Assembly (NCBI RefSeq): GCF_018383585.1
Contig: NZ_JAHAMK010000001.1
Coordinates: forward strand, 235,017 to 299,016
DNA from: Microvirga sp. 3-52
Lineage (GTDB): Bacteria > Pseudomonadota > Alphaproteobacteria > Rhizobiales > Beijerinckiaceae
Length of the DNA stretch: 64,000 nucleotides
Direction of reading: 5' to 3'
Shown here: one piece after another, positions 45,367 through 53,833 of the stretch
Layout of the letters: each line of letters opens with the position of its first letter
How positions within the stretch are numbered: position 1 is the first letter of the stretch
The notes under the pieces: generated by a model
Databases searched by the model: none
What the model was told of the DNA's origin: nothing
The model's input: only the letters and a program-made list of their open reading frames with translations
Translations under genes and position numbers: made by a program

Positions 45367-46313
45367 ATTCGATGGAAGTCTTCTACATCGTGTTCGTCAG
45401 CCTGTCGGGTCTCGCGATGGGCAGTCTCGCGGTGCTGATGATCGGCCATCTCATGAGCGAACATTGGCTGGCTCCCGTGCGCGGCGAGGTGGAGGCTGCG
45501 GCGCTCACGCTGCCTTTGCTGCTCCTTCTCGGCATTCCCCCTGCCTTCGGGCTCGAGCAGCTCTTTCCGTGGGCGACCTGGCGGGGCGACCTGCCGTCGC
45601 TGCGGGCCGCTTTCCTGAGCCCTGCCTTCTATCTGATGAGGAGCGCCATCTATCTGGCGGTCTGCATCGGGCTGGCGTTCTGGCTGATCCGGACGCCAAA
45701 TGTGCGCCGTACGAGCGCCGTCGGTCTGGCCCTGTTGACTCCGGTCATGAGTTTCGCAGCCTATGACTGGGTTCTGTCGCGCGAGCCGCATTGGTGGTCG
45801 AGCCTGTTCGGGTTCGCTTTCGGCCTCAGCCAGGTTCTTGCCGCCCTCGCTATGGCGATCCTTCTAACCTTGCTCAAAAGTGAGCCTGCCTCTCCTGCGC
45901 GCATGAAAAGCCTGGAGCGCGCATTGCTGACGCTCGCCCTGCTGAAAATCTGGACATGGTTCGCGCAGTTCGTGATCGTCTGGCTCGCCAATCTGCCACA
46001 GGGGGCGGAGTGGTATATCAGGCGCTCCGATCCGGGAAGCCTCGCTCTTCTCGCCGCCTCATACGGCCTGATGCTGATTGCGATCGTGGTGCTGGTTCCC
46101 TCCGGGGTGAACCGGATCGGCATGATCGTGGGAAGCGCGCTTGCACTTCTGCATCATGCAACGCACGTCATCTGGATCCTTCAGCCCCGAGGCGATCCGT
46201 CCTGGTTCGATCTGGGCCTGTTCGCAAGTCTTGCGGGCCTCTGGGTCGCGGCGCTCGCAATCGTGATGCACCTTCGTCCCACCTATGCGGAGGAAGCCGC
46301 CGCAGAGCCTTAA
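45363..46313 (+). CDS. actF: Alternative Complex III membrane subunit ActF
   Basis: 316 residues, about nine or ten membrane helices, second NrfD-like subunit of ACIII. The start is the ATG at 45363, four bases overlapping actE. Segments GLAMGSLAVLMIGHLMSEHWLAPVRGEVEAAALTLPLLLLLGIPPAFGLEQLFPW and LLTLALLKIWTWFAQFVIVWLANLPQGAEWYIRR match ActF. It is shorter than typical ActF (around 400), which may simply be a lineage difference. The act operon ends here, facing the opposite-strand cytochrome and ctaG genes. Confidence 0.88.
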   Translation: MNSMEVFYIVFVSLSGLAMGSLAVLMIGHLMSEHWLAPVRGEVEAAALTLPLLLLLGIPPAFGLEQLFPWATWRGDLPSLRAAFLSPAFYLMRSAIYLAVCIGLAFWLIRTPNVRRTSAVGLALLTPVMSFAAYDWVLSREPHWWSSLFGFAFGLSQVLAALAMAILLTLLKSEPASPARMKSLERALLTLALLKIWTWFAQFVIVWLANLPQGAEWYIRRSDPGSLALLAASYGLMLIAIVVLVPSGVNRIGMIVGSALALLHHATHVIWILQPRGDPSWFDLGLFASLAGLWVAALAIVMHLRPTYAEEAAAEP

Positions 46314-46317
46314 CTCG

Positions 46318-46851
46318 TCACATCGGGGCGGCCCGGTCCGGGACGGCGCGGCGTGTCCGGGGCTGCGTCTCCAGTGGAACGGGCGGCGGCTCCGGGAGAT
46401 CGACCGTTGTCTCCTCCTGACCACGGAGGGGGAGTGGCGGATCAGGGGGGTAGACCCGGACCTTGCTGTCGCCAAGAGTGTAGAGATAGCTTGCGATATG
46501 GCGCGCCTCTGTCTCCGTCAGGCCCTGGGCGGGCATGCCGGTTCGGGGCTTCAACGCGACGGGATCGACCAGCCACGCGATCAGATTCTGAGACGTGTTC
46601 GGCAGGAAGCCCGCGAGAAGATGCTGCTGCGCGTAATCGTTCAATTCGGGACCGACCCGGCCTCGTGCACCTCTGACTCCACTGATCGTGTGGCAGGTGC
46701 CGCAGCCATAGGACTGGATCAGGGCGCGCCCCTGCTCGGGCTCGCCGCCCGCAATTCTCAACGCGGCGGACGGCTCCTGCGAGTCGCTGCACGCGGAGAG
46801 CGCAGCAAGGGCCGCCAGGATCACTCTGGGGATGAGGGCGTGACCGGTCAT
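46318..46851 (-). CDS. cytochrome c, class I, single heme
   Basis: 177 residues from the ATG at 46851, overlapping the ctaG stop by 4 bases. A lipoprotein-like signal has Cys (LAALAALSACSDSQEP). Heme site CGTCH in ALIQSYGCGTCHTISGVRGARGRVGPELNDYAQQHLLAGFLPNTSQNLIAWLVDPVALKPRTGMPAQGLTETEARHIASYLYTL, the last part containing the axial Met (TGMPAQG). The C-terminal ~35 residues are a Pro/Arg tail. It resembles the cytochrome c domain of caa3 or cbb3 enzymes and could feed electrons to the oxidase. Convergent with actF. Confidence 0.9.
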   Translation of the reverse strand: MTGHALIPRVILAALAALSACSDSQEPSAALRIAGGEPEQGRALIQSYGCGTCHTISGVRGARGRVGPELNDYAQQHLLAGFLPNTSQNLIAWLVDPVALKPRTGMPAQGLTETEARHIASYLYTLGDSKVRVYPPDPPLPLRGQEETTVDLPEPPPVPLETQPRTRRAVPDRAAPM

Positions 46852-47867
46852 GAACTTTGCTTGAGGAGGTCCGGCGGGGAAACCGGCAATGGCTTCCTCC
46901 GTTCCCGCCCCGGCGGCGTCACGAGCCGGAATGCCATGAGCAGACCGGTGACGAGATAGATCCCGCACATGGGAAGGGACATGATCGCGCCCGCCAATTG
47001 CTGATCCTCCAGGGCGCTCAGGCCCCAGCTGGCCGTGTCGGGCGCGTGATACAGGGCCTCCCGGGCGAAGCTGAGAAGGGCGCTCAGGAGTCCGCTCTGC
47101 AGCAGGGTGACGAAGCACGCGATCAGGGCGGCCGCCGCGCCCTCGCGGCCCGACCGGGCTTTGATGACGCCGCGCCAGAACAGGAGCGCGGTTCCGAAGA
47201 AGAGAACATGCTCGAGCCAGTGAAGCCGGTCGGATGCGAGGGCGGCATCGAAGAGCGTCGGGCTGTGCCAGATCCACAGGGTCGCCATATGGATCATCGC
47301 GGCCGGAATCGGTCTCGCGCACGGCGAAAGGAAAGTGAGCGCCGCTCTCATCGGTCCGTTGCGGGCCAGCCCGCGCCGCCGGCGCTCGGGGAGCGCCCAG
47401 AGCCATGCGACCTCCGGCTTGCCGAGGACGAGGAGGGGCGGAGCGACCGCGATCAGGAGGATGTGCTGGACCATGTGGACGGACAGGAGCGGTTTGGAGA
47501 GCCCCTCCAGCGGCGAGAGGAGCGCGATGGCCAGCACGGTGATGCCCCCGGCGAAGCAGAGGATCTGCGGCATGCCGAAACCCGGCAGAAGACGACCGAA
47601 ATGTCCTCGCAGACGCCACACGCCGAGGATGAACAGCAGGCTCGATGTGACGAGAGGAATTGTGACGAGAGGGTCGGCATGCCAGGAATGCCAGAGATCG
47701 TCCGGCCCGTGAGGCGCTGTTCCATGGGCAAAGGCAGGGCGGCTGGACAGGAGAGCTGCCAATGCGGCGGCGAGGCCGAGTTCGCTTTTTGGAGGCCTGT
47801 TGCAGGATGTTTTGCGGGAACCAAGTCTCACGGCCAAGCTTATCCGTTCAGTGCATGCAAGACCCAT
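46848..47867 (-). CDS. ctaG: caa3-type oxidase assembly factor CtaG
   Basis: Minus strand. 339 residues from the ATG at 47867; a GTG at 47831 is an alternative. A signal sequence precedes AHGTAPHGPDDLWHSWHADPLVTIPLVTSSLLFILGVWRLRG. Seven or so helices follow, with the conserved HMVQHILLIAVAPPLLVLGKPEVAWLWALPE and WIWHSPTLFDAAL of the CtaG_Caa3 family (PF09678), distinct from the CtaG/Cox11 copper chaperone. It helps assemble caa3-type oxidases and sits next to the oxidase genes. Only 9 bases separate its start from coxB on the other strand, so the shared promoter must lie inside one of the genes or the start is internal. Confidence 0.87.
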   Translation of the reverse strand: MGLACTERISLAVRLGSRKTSCNRPPKSELGLAAALAALLSSRPAFAHGTAPHGPDDLWHSWHADPLVTIPLVTSSLLFILGVWRLRGHFGRLLPGFGMPQILCFAGGITVLAIALLSPLEGLSKPLLSVHMVQHILLIAVAPPLLVLGKPEVAWLWALPERRRRGLARNGPMRAALTFLSPCARPIPAAMIHMATLWIWHSPTLFDAALASDRLHWLEHVLFFGTALLFWRGVIKARSGREGAAAALIACFVTLLQSGLLSALLSFAREALYHAPDTASWGLSALEDQQLAGAIMSLPMCGIYLVTGLLMAFRLVTPPGRERRKPLPVSPPDLLKQSS

Positions 47868-47876
47868 GTAGGGCAG

Positions 47877-48905
47877 ATGGATCTCGAAGCGACATGGCGT
47901 GACGCCCCGCGGCGGCTGCGCGCGGCGACGGCGCGTGCGGCAGCCTTTGCGTGCGTGCTGTCCCTCATGGGCTGCAGCGGCGTGCAATCGGCGCTCGATC
48001 CGGCAGGCGGCGACGCCCGGCAGATCTACTGGCTCACCGTGATCATGACGGTGGGAGGCACTCTGATCTTTCTCTTCGTCACCGGGCTTCTGCTTTACGC
48101 GATCTTCGCTCCGCCCGAGCGGCGGGCTTGGCTCGGCAGCCGCAGGACCATCGTCTATGGCGGGCTCGCTTTTCCGATCGTGATCCTCTCGGCGCTTCTG
48201 CCCTATGGCCTCATCGTCATGCGCGACACGGACGTGCCGATGCCGGACGCGCTGCCCATCGAGGTTATCGGAGAGCAATATTGGTGGCGGGTGAAATATC
48301 CAGTCGAAGGCGGGAAGCCCGAGTTCGCCACCGCCAACGAGCTCGTCGTTCCCGTCGGGCGGCCGGTGACGGTGTCTGTGACCTCCGCCGACGTGATCCA
48401 CAGTTTCTGGATCCCGAATTTCGGCGGCAAGATCGACATGATCCCGGGGCGCATCAACCGCCTCAACTTCACGGCCGAACGGCCCGGGATCTATCGCGGC
48501 GTCTGCGCCGAGTTCTGCGGCGACCAGCATGCCCGCATGGCCTTCGACATGGTGGCGCTGGAGCCTGCCGCCTTCGAGGCCTGGCGGGCCGCGCAGGCGA
48601 AGCCGGCGCAGGATCCGGACGCTCCACATCTCGCGCGCGGCCGGGAACTGTTCCGCATTGCCGGATGCGGGTCCTGTCATGTGGTGCGCGGCACGGAGGG
48701 CAACGGGGCGTTCGGGCCCGACCTGACCCATGTGGGCAGCAGGCGCACGATCGGGGCGGGTCAGTTTCCCAACAATATCGGCACGCTCGCCGGCTGGATC
48801 GCCAACACGCAGCATATCAAGCCGGGGGTGCGAATGCCGTCCTACGGCTCGTTCACGGGTGAGGATCTTCGCGCGCTTGCCGGCTATCTGGAGAGCTTGA
48901 AATGA
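47877..48905 (+). CDS. coxB: cytochrome c oxidase subunit II with fused cytochrome c domain
   Basis: 342 residues from the ATG at 47877. A lipoprotein-like signal ends at LSLMGC33S. Two membrane helices (about 50-75 and 90-115) precede the CuA domain (IEVIGEQYWWRVKYP, DVIHSFWIPNFGGKIDMIPGR, GVCAEFCGDQHARMAF: His, Cys-x3-Cys, His, Met). The C-terminal cytochrome c domain has CGSCH and GVRMPSY with the axial Met. This is the caa3 arrangement. It overlaps the subunit I gene by 4 bases. Confidence 0.95.
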   Translation: MDLEATWRDAPRRLRAATARAAAFACVLSLMGCSGVQSALDPAGGDARQIYWLTVIMTVGGTLIFLFVTGLLLYAIFAPPERRAWLGSRRTIVYGGLAFPIVILSALLPYGLIVMRDTDVPMPDALPIEVIGEQYWWRVKYPVEGGKPEFATANELVVPVGRPVTVSVTSADVIHSFWIPNFGGKIDMIPGRINRLNFTAERPGIYRGVCAEFCGDQHARMAFDMVALEPAAFEAWRAAQAKPAQDPDAPHLARGRELFRIAGCGSCHVVRGTEGNGAFGPDLTHVGSRRTIGAGQFPNNIGTLAGWIANTQHIKPGVRMPSYGSFTGEDLRALAGYLESLK

Positions 48906-51469
48906 ACGTGCCCGAGCGCCCCAGATCCTTCGAACCGCGAGAACCGGATCCTCCCAACCCCCTGCCGCGTCCCGAGGGCGAGTTCGAGGCGCTCAAGAAA
49001 GCCTGGGAGCCCCCGCGCGGCATCAGCTTCATCACGGCGGTCAACAATACCTATGTGGGCCTGTGGTATGTCGGCACGGCGTTCCTGTTCTTCATCCTGG
49101 CGGGAATCCTCGCGCTGATCATGCGTGCGCAGCTGGCGGCGCCGGAAAGCGACCTCGTCGGTCACGATCTCTACAACCAGCTCTTCACCATGCACGGCAC
49201 GGTGATGATGTTCCTCTTCGCCGTTCCGGCCGTGGAGGCGGCGAGCGTCTATCTCCTGCCGAACATGCAGGCGGCCCGGGACCTGCCGTTTCCGCGCCTC
49301 TCGGCCTATGCCTTCTGGGCCTATTTCGTCGGCGGTCTCGTGTTCTTCTGCACGATCTTCTTCGGCCTTGCGCCTAATGGCGGCTGGTTCATGTATCCTC
49401 CGCTGACCAGTACCAGGTACTCACCGGCCGACAACGCAGATTGGTGGCTTCTGGGCATCGGCTTCATCGAGATCTCGGCCATCGCGGGGGCGATCGAGAT
49501 CATCGTCGGCGTGATGAAAACCCGCGCCGTCGGCATGAGCCTCGACAAGCTGCCGGTCTACTCCTGGGCCATGCTGGTCTTCGCCGTCATGATCGTCATC
49601 GGCTTTCCGGCGATCATCCTTGGCACGCTGCTGCTCGAGCTGGAGCGCGCCTTCGACTGGCCCTTCTTCATCGCCGAGCGGGGCGGGGATCCGCTCCTGT
49701 GGCAGCACCTGTTCTGGTTCTTCGGCCATCCGGAGGTCTACATCATCTTCCTGCCCGCGACCGGCATGGTGTCGATGATCGTGCCGACGATGGCGCAGAC
49801 GCCGCTCGTCGGCTATCGCCTGGTCGTGCTGGCGCTGATCGCCACGGGCTTTCTCTCCTTCGGCCTGTGGGTGCACCATATGTTCGCCACGGGCCTGCCG
49901 AAGATGTCCCTGAGCTTCTTCTCGGCGGCCAGCACGGCGGTGGCCGTGCCGAGCGGGATCCAGGTCTTCGCCTGGATCGCCACCATCGCGTCGGGGCGCA
50001 TGAAGCTGACGACGCCCTCGCTCTTCGTCATCGGCTTCCTGTTCATCTTCACCCTCGGCGGCCTCACCGGCGTGATGGTCGCCATGGCTCCCTTCGACTG
50101 GCAGGCCCATGACAGCTACTTCGTCGTGGCGCACCTGCACTACGTCCTCATCGGCGGCATGGTGTTCCCGCTCTTCGCAGCCTTCTATTACTGGGTGCCG
50201 GTGGCGAGCAGGCGTCCCCTGTCCGAGCGGCTCGGGCGCTGGGTTTTCGGCCTCATGTTCCTCGGCATGAACATCACCTTCCTGCCGATGCACATCACCG
50301 GCCTGATCGGCATGCCGCGGCGCGTCTATACCTATCCGGTCGGCATGGGATGGGACGCGCTCAATCTCGTGTCCACCATCGGAGCCTTCATGTTGGCTGC
50401 CGGCGTCGCGCTCTTCCTCGTCGATCTCGCAAGGAACTTCCGCTTCGCGGGCGAGGACAACGCGGGCAACGTCTGGAACGCCAGCACGCTTGAGTGGCTG
50501 CCGAACGGAAACTACAACACCCGCAGCATCCCGTCCGTCATCAGCCGCGATCCCCTCTGGGATCAGCCGAACCTGCCAAAGGACGTGGAGGACGGGCGCT
50601 ATTATCTGCCGGGGACGGCCACGGGAGGACGCGAGGCCCTCGTGACGAGCCCGTTCGACGCCAGGCCGCAATACATCCTGCAGGTTCCGGGACCCGGATG
50701 GCAGCCGGTGTTGGCCGCCGTGTTCACGGCCGCCTTCTTCCTGCTCCTGACGGTGAAATTCGTTCTCATATCGACGATCTGTGGGGTGCTCGCGATCGGC
50801 TGCGTGATCTGGTGGCTCTGGGAGACCGATCCCGGGCCGGTCCGTCCGCCGGCCGACATCGGCGGCGGCGTCGTGATCCCGGTCTATGTCGCCGGCCCGA
50901 TGAACCATTCCTGGTGGGCGATGATCGTTCTCATGGTGGTTTCGGGCATGGTCTTCACCTGCCTGATTTTCTCCTACCTCTTCCTGTGGCTCGTGAATCC
51001 GGGTGCATGGCCGCCTCAAGGGGTCGAACTTCCTGACCGGTTCTGGCCCTTCGCCGCCGCCGCTCTCTACAGCATCAGCGCGGCCCTGATCGCCTGTGCC
51101 AGCCGCACGCTGAGGGGGGACGATCGCCGCAGCCCGGGCTCCGTACCGGTTCTCATCGCCGTCGCGCTCCTGTTCGTGGCCGCAGCGTCCGCATTGGATC
51201 TATGGGCGCAATGGCAATCCGGCTTGAGTCCGTCAGCCCACGCTTATGGAGCGGCGGTCTACGCCATCGCCTCCCTGCAGATCTTCTTCGTGCTGACGAC
51301 GCTCATCATGGGACTCTATACGATAGCCCGCTGGCTCGCCGGCAAGCTCGACAGCGTCCGCCATACGACGTTCGATAACACCATGCTGTTCTGGTGCTAC
51401 ACCGTCGGCCAGGGCCTGGTCGGTCTCATGGTCGTCTATGGCTTCCCTCGCCTGACCGGGGGCCTCTAG
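48902..51469 (+). CDS. ctaD: cytochrome c oxidase subunit I, fused to subunit III
   Basis: 855 residues. Subunit I (about 1-560) has heme ligands His411 and His413 (VAHLHYVLIGG), the CuB His276 in HPEVYIIFLPATGMVS with cross-linking Tyr280, and CuB ligands His325-His326 in WVHHMF. Subunit III-like helices occupy about 600-855 (YVAGPMNHSWWAMIVLMVVSGMVFTCLIFSYLFLW ... FFVLTTLIMGLYTIARWL). Fusion of I and III is known for caa3-type oxidases. The stretch around 510-600 is a linker with a degenerate periplasmic part (DARPQYILQVPGPGWQP). It is the terminal proton-pumping oxidase partner of CoxB. Confidence 0.95.
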   Translation: MNVPERPRSFEPREPDPPNPLPRPEGEFEALKKAWEPPRGISFITAVNNTYVGLWYVGTAFLFFILAGILALIMRAQLAAPESDLVGHDLYNQLFTMHGTVMMFLFAVPAVEAASVYLLPNMQAARDLPFPRLSAYAFWAYFVGGLVFFCTIFFGLAPNGGWFMYPPLTSTRYSPADNADWWLLGIGFIEISAIAGAIEIIVGVMKTRAVGMSLDKLPVYSWAMLVFAVMIVIGFPAIILGTLLLELERAFDWPFFIAERGGDPLLWQHLFWFFGHPEVYIIFLPATGMVSMIVPTMAQTPLVGYRLVVLALIATGFLSFGLWVHHMFATGLPKMSLSFFSAASTAVAVPSGIQVFAWIATIASGRMKLTTPSLFVIGFLFIFTLGGLTGVMVAMAPFDWQAHDSYFVVAHLHYVLIGGMVFPLFAAFYYWVPVASRRPLSERLGRWVFGLMFLGMNITFLPMHITGLIGMPRRVYTYPVGMGWDALNLVSTIGAFMLAAGVALFLVDLARNFRFAGEDNAGNVWNASTLEWLPNGNYNTRSIPSVISRDPLWDQPNLPKDVEDGRYYLPGTATGGREALVTSPFDARPQYILQVPGPGWQPVLAAVFTAAFFLLLTVKFVLISTICGVLAIGCVIWWLWETDPGPVRPPADIGGGVVIPVYVAGPMNHSWWAMIVLMVVSGMVFTCLIFSYLFLWLVNPGAWPPQGVELPDRFWPFAAAALYSISAALIACASRTLRGDDRRSPGSVPVLIAVALLFVAAASALDLWAQWQSGLSPSAHAYGAAVYAIASLQIFFVLTTLIMGLYTIARWLAGKLDSVRHTTFDNTMLFWCYTVGQGLVGLMVVYGFPRLTGGL

Positions 51470-51470
51470 T

Positions 51471-51827
51471 ATGACCGGGCAACGGACAGGGCAGGTTCTC
51501 CTGATGCTCGCCGGCCTTGTCGCATGGGCGGTCCAGTTCACCGTTATTTATGGAGCGACATCGACGCTGTGCGGCCGCGGATGGGTCGGCGCGACGATGC
51601 TCGGCGTGGGAAATGTTCAAGCGATCATCTTGGCTGCGACGCTCGCGGCTCTCGCCGTCACCGCCTTGGCCTTGGCCTGGTCGCTTCGGCTTTATGGACA
51701 GGCAGGGGATCGCGCCGCTCCGGCGGATCGGTTCATGAGCCAGACTGGCGCGCTGATCAACGGGTTCTCGCTTCTCGTCATCCTTTGGCATGGCATCCCT
51801 GCCTTCATCCTTCCGGCTTGCGCATAA
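51471..51827 (+). CDS. small membrane protein of the oxidase cluster
   Basis: 118 residues, three membrane helices (VLLMLAGLVAWAVQFTVIYGATS, ATMLGVGNVQAIILAATLAALAVTALALAW, GALINGFSLLVILWHGIPAFILPAC). Start 1 base after the ctaD stop. It sits where a subunit IV gene is often found in caa3 operons and has a similar size, but I do not recognise a family. A role in the oxidase is inferred from position only. Confidence 0.65.
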   Translation: MTGQRTGQVLLMLAGLVAWAVQFTVIYGATSTLCGRGWVGATMLGVGNVQAIILAATLAALAVTALALAWSLRLYGQAGDRAAPADRFMSQTGALINGFSLLVILWHGIPAFILPACA

Positions 51828-51852
51828 GCGCTCAACTACATGGGGTCCCGCG

Positions 51853-52380
51853 ATGATCGACTGGCAGGCGATTTTCATACCCGTTCATTCGATACCCGAG
51901 ATCATCCTTCGCGGGACGATGACCTATATCATGCTGTTCCTGATCCTGAGATTTCTGCTCAAGCGGCAGACGGGCGTGATCGGGGTGGCGGACCTTCTCG
52001 TGATCGTCCTCATCGCCGATGCGTCGCAGAATGCGATGGCGAACGAGTACAAGTCGATCACCGAGGGAGCAATCCTGGTTCTCACCATCGTCTTCTGGAA
52101 CTACGCCATCGATTGGCTGGGCTTCCACATCCCCGCCTTCCAGCGTTTCACCCGGCCCCCGCCGCTTCTGCTGATCGACAACGGCAGGATGCTGCCCCGG
52201 AACATGCGGCAGGAGATGATCACGAAGGAGGAGCTCGACAGTCAGCTTCGAGAGCAGGGGATCGAGCACTGCTCGGAAGTGAAGAGAGCCTATATCGAGG
52301 GCGACGGAACGATCAGCATCATTCGGAAGGACAAGGGTGAGACCGGCGGGAATGCCGAGTCGCTGAAGGGGATGACCTAG
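51853..52380 (+). CDS. DUF421 family membrane protein
   Basis: 175 residues from the ATG at 51853. N-terminal helices (IILRGTMTYIMLFLILRFLLKRQTGVIGVADLLVIVLIADASQNAM and ILVLTIVFWNYAIDWLGFHIP) are followed by a small cytoplasmic domain RPPPLLLIDNGRMLPRNMRQEMITKEELDSQLREQGIEHCSEVKRAYIEGDGTISIIRK. This is DUF421 (YetF/YrbG-like), with unknown function. It ends 5 bases before the opposite-strand rhaI, so it is probably a tail of the oxidase unit. Confidence 0.85.
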   Translation: MIDWQAIFIPVHSIPEIILRGTMTYIMLFLILRFLLKRQTGVIGVADLLVIVLIADASQNAMANEYKSITEGAILVLTIVFWNYAIDWLGFHIPAFQRFTRPPPLLLIDNGRMLPRNMRQEMITKEELDSQLREQGIEHCSEVKRAYIEGDGTISIIRKDKGETGGNAESLKGMT

Positions 52381-52385
52381 ATGCT

Positions 52386-53681
<1,296 letters not shown>

Positions 53682-53694
53682 GGCGTCCTCCCTG

Positions 53695-53822
53695 GAGCAT
53701 CGGACCCAAAAGTGGATCCACTTTTGGGATCCAATCTGATGCTCAATTCCTTGAGCAGCGCATCGTGCGGAAAACCGGGGCCACTTTTCGCTGACGCGGC
53801 CCTCTGGGTCCGCACGATGCGC
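53695..53822. repeat. tandem REP-like palindromes between rhaD and rhaI
   Basis: First element 53695-53744: GAGCATC/GATGCTC outer arms around a perfect 24-base inner palindrome (CCCAAAAGTGGA at 53705-53716 plus its reverse complement). Second element: GCGCATCGTGCGG (53758-53770) and CCGCACGATGCGC (53810-53822). They fill almost the whole gap between rhaD and rhaI, which are transcribed in that order on the minus strand. Confidence 0.85.
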
Positions 53823-53833
53823 TGGTGCGGATC

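Noticed and set aside
49421..51019. 532-codon minus-strand frame across the oxidase gene
   Set aside because: Shadow of the subunit I+III gene; the translation has His/Arg/Gln/Glu bias and no family motif.
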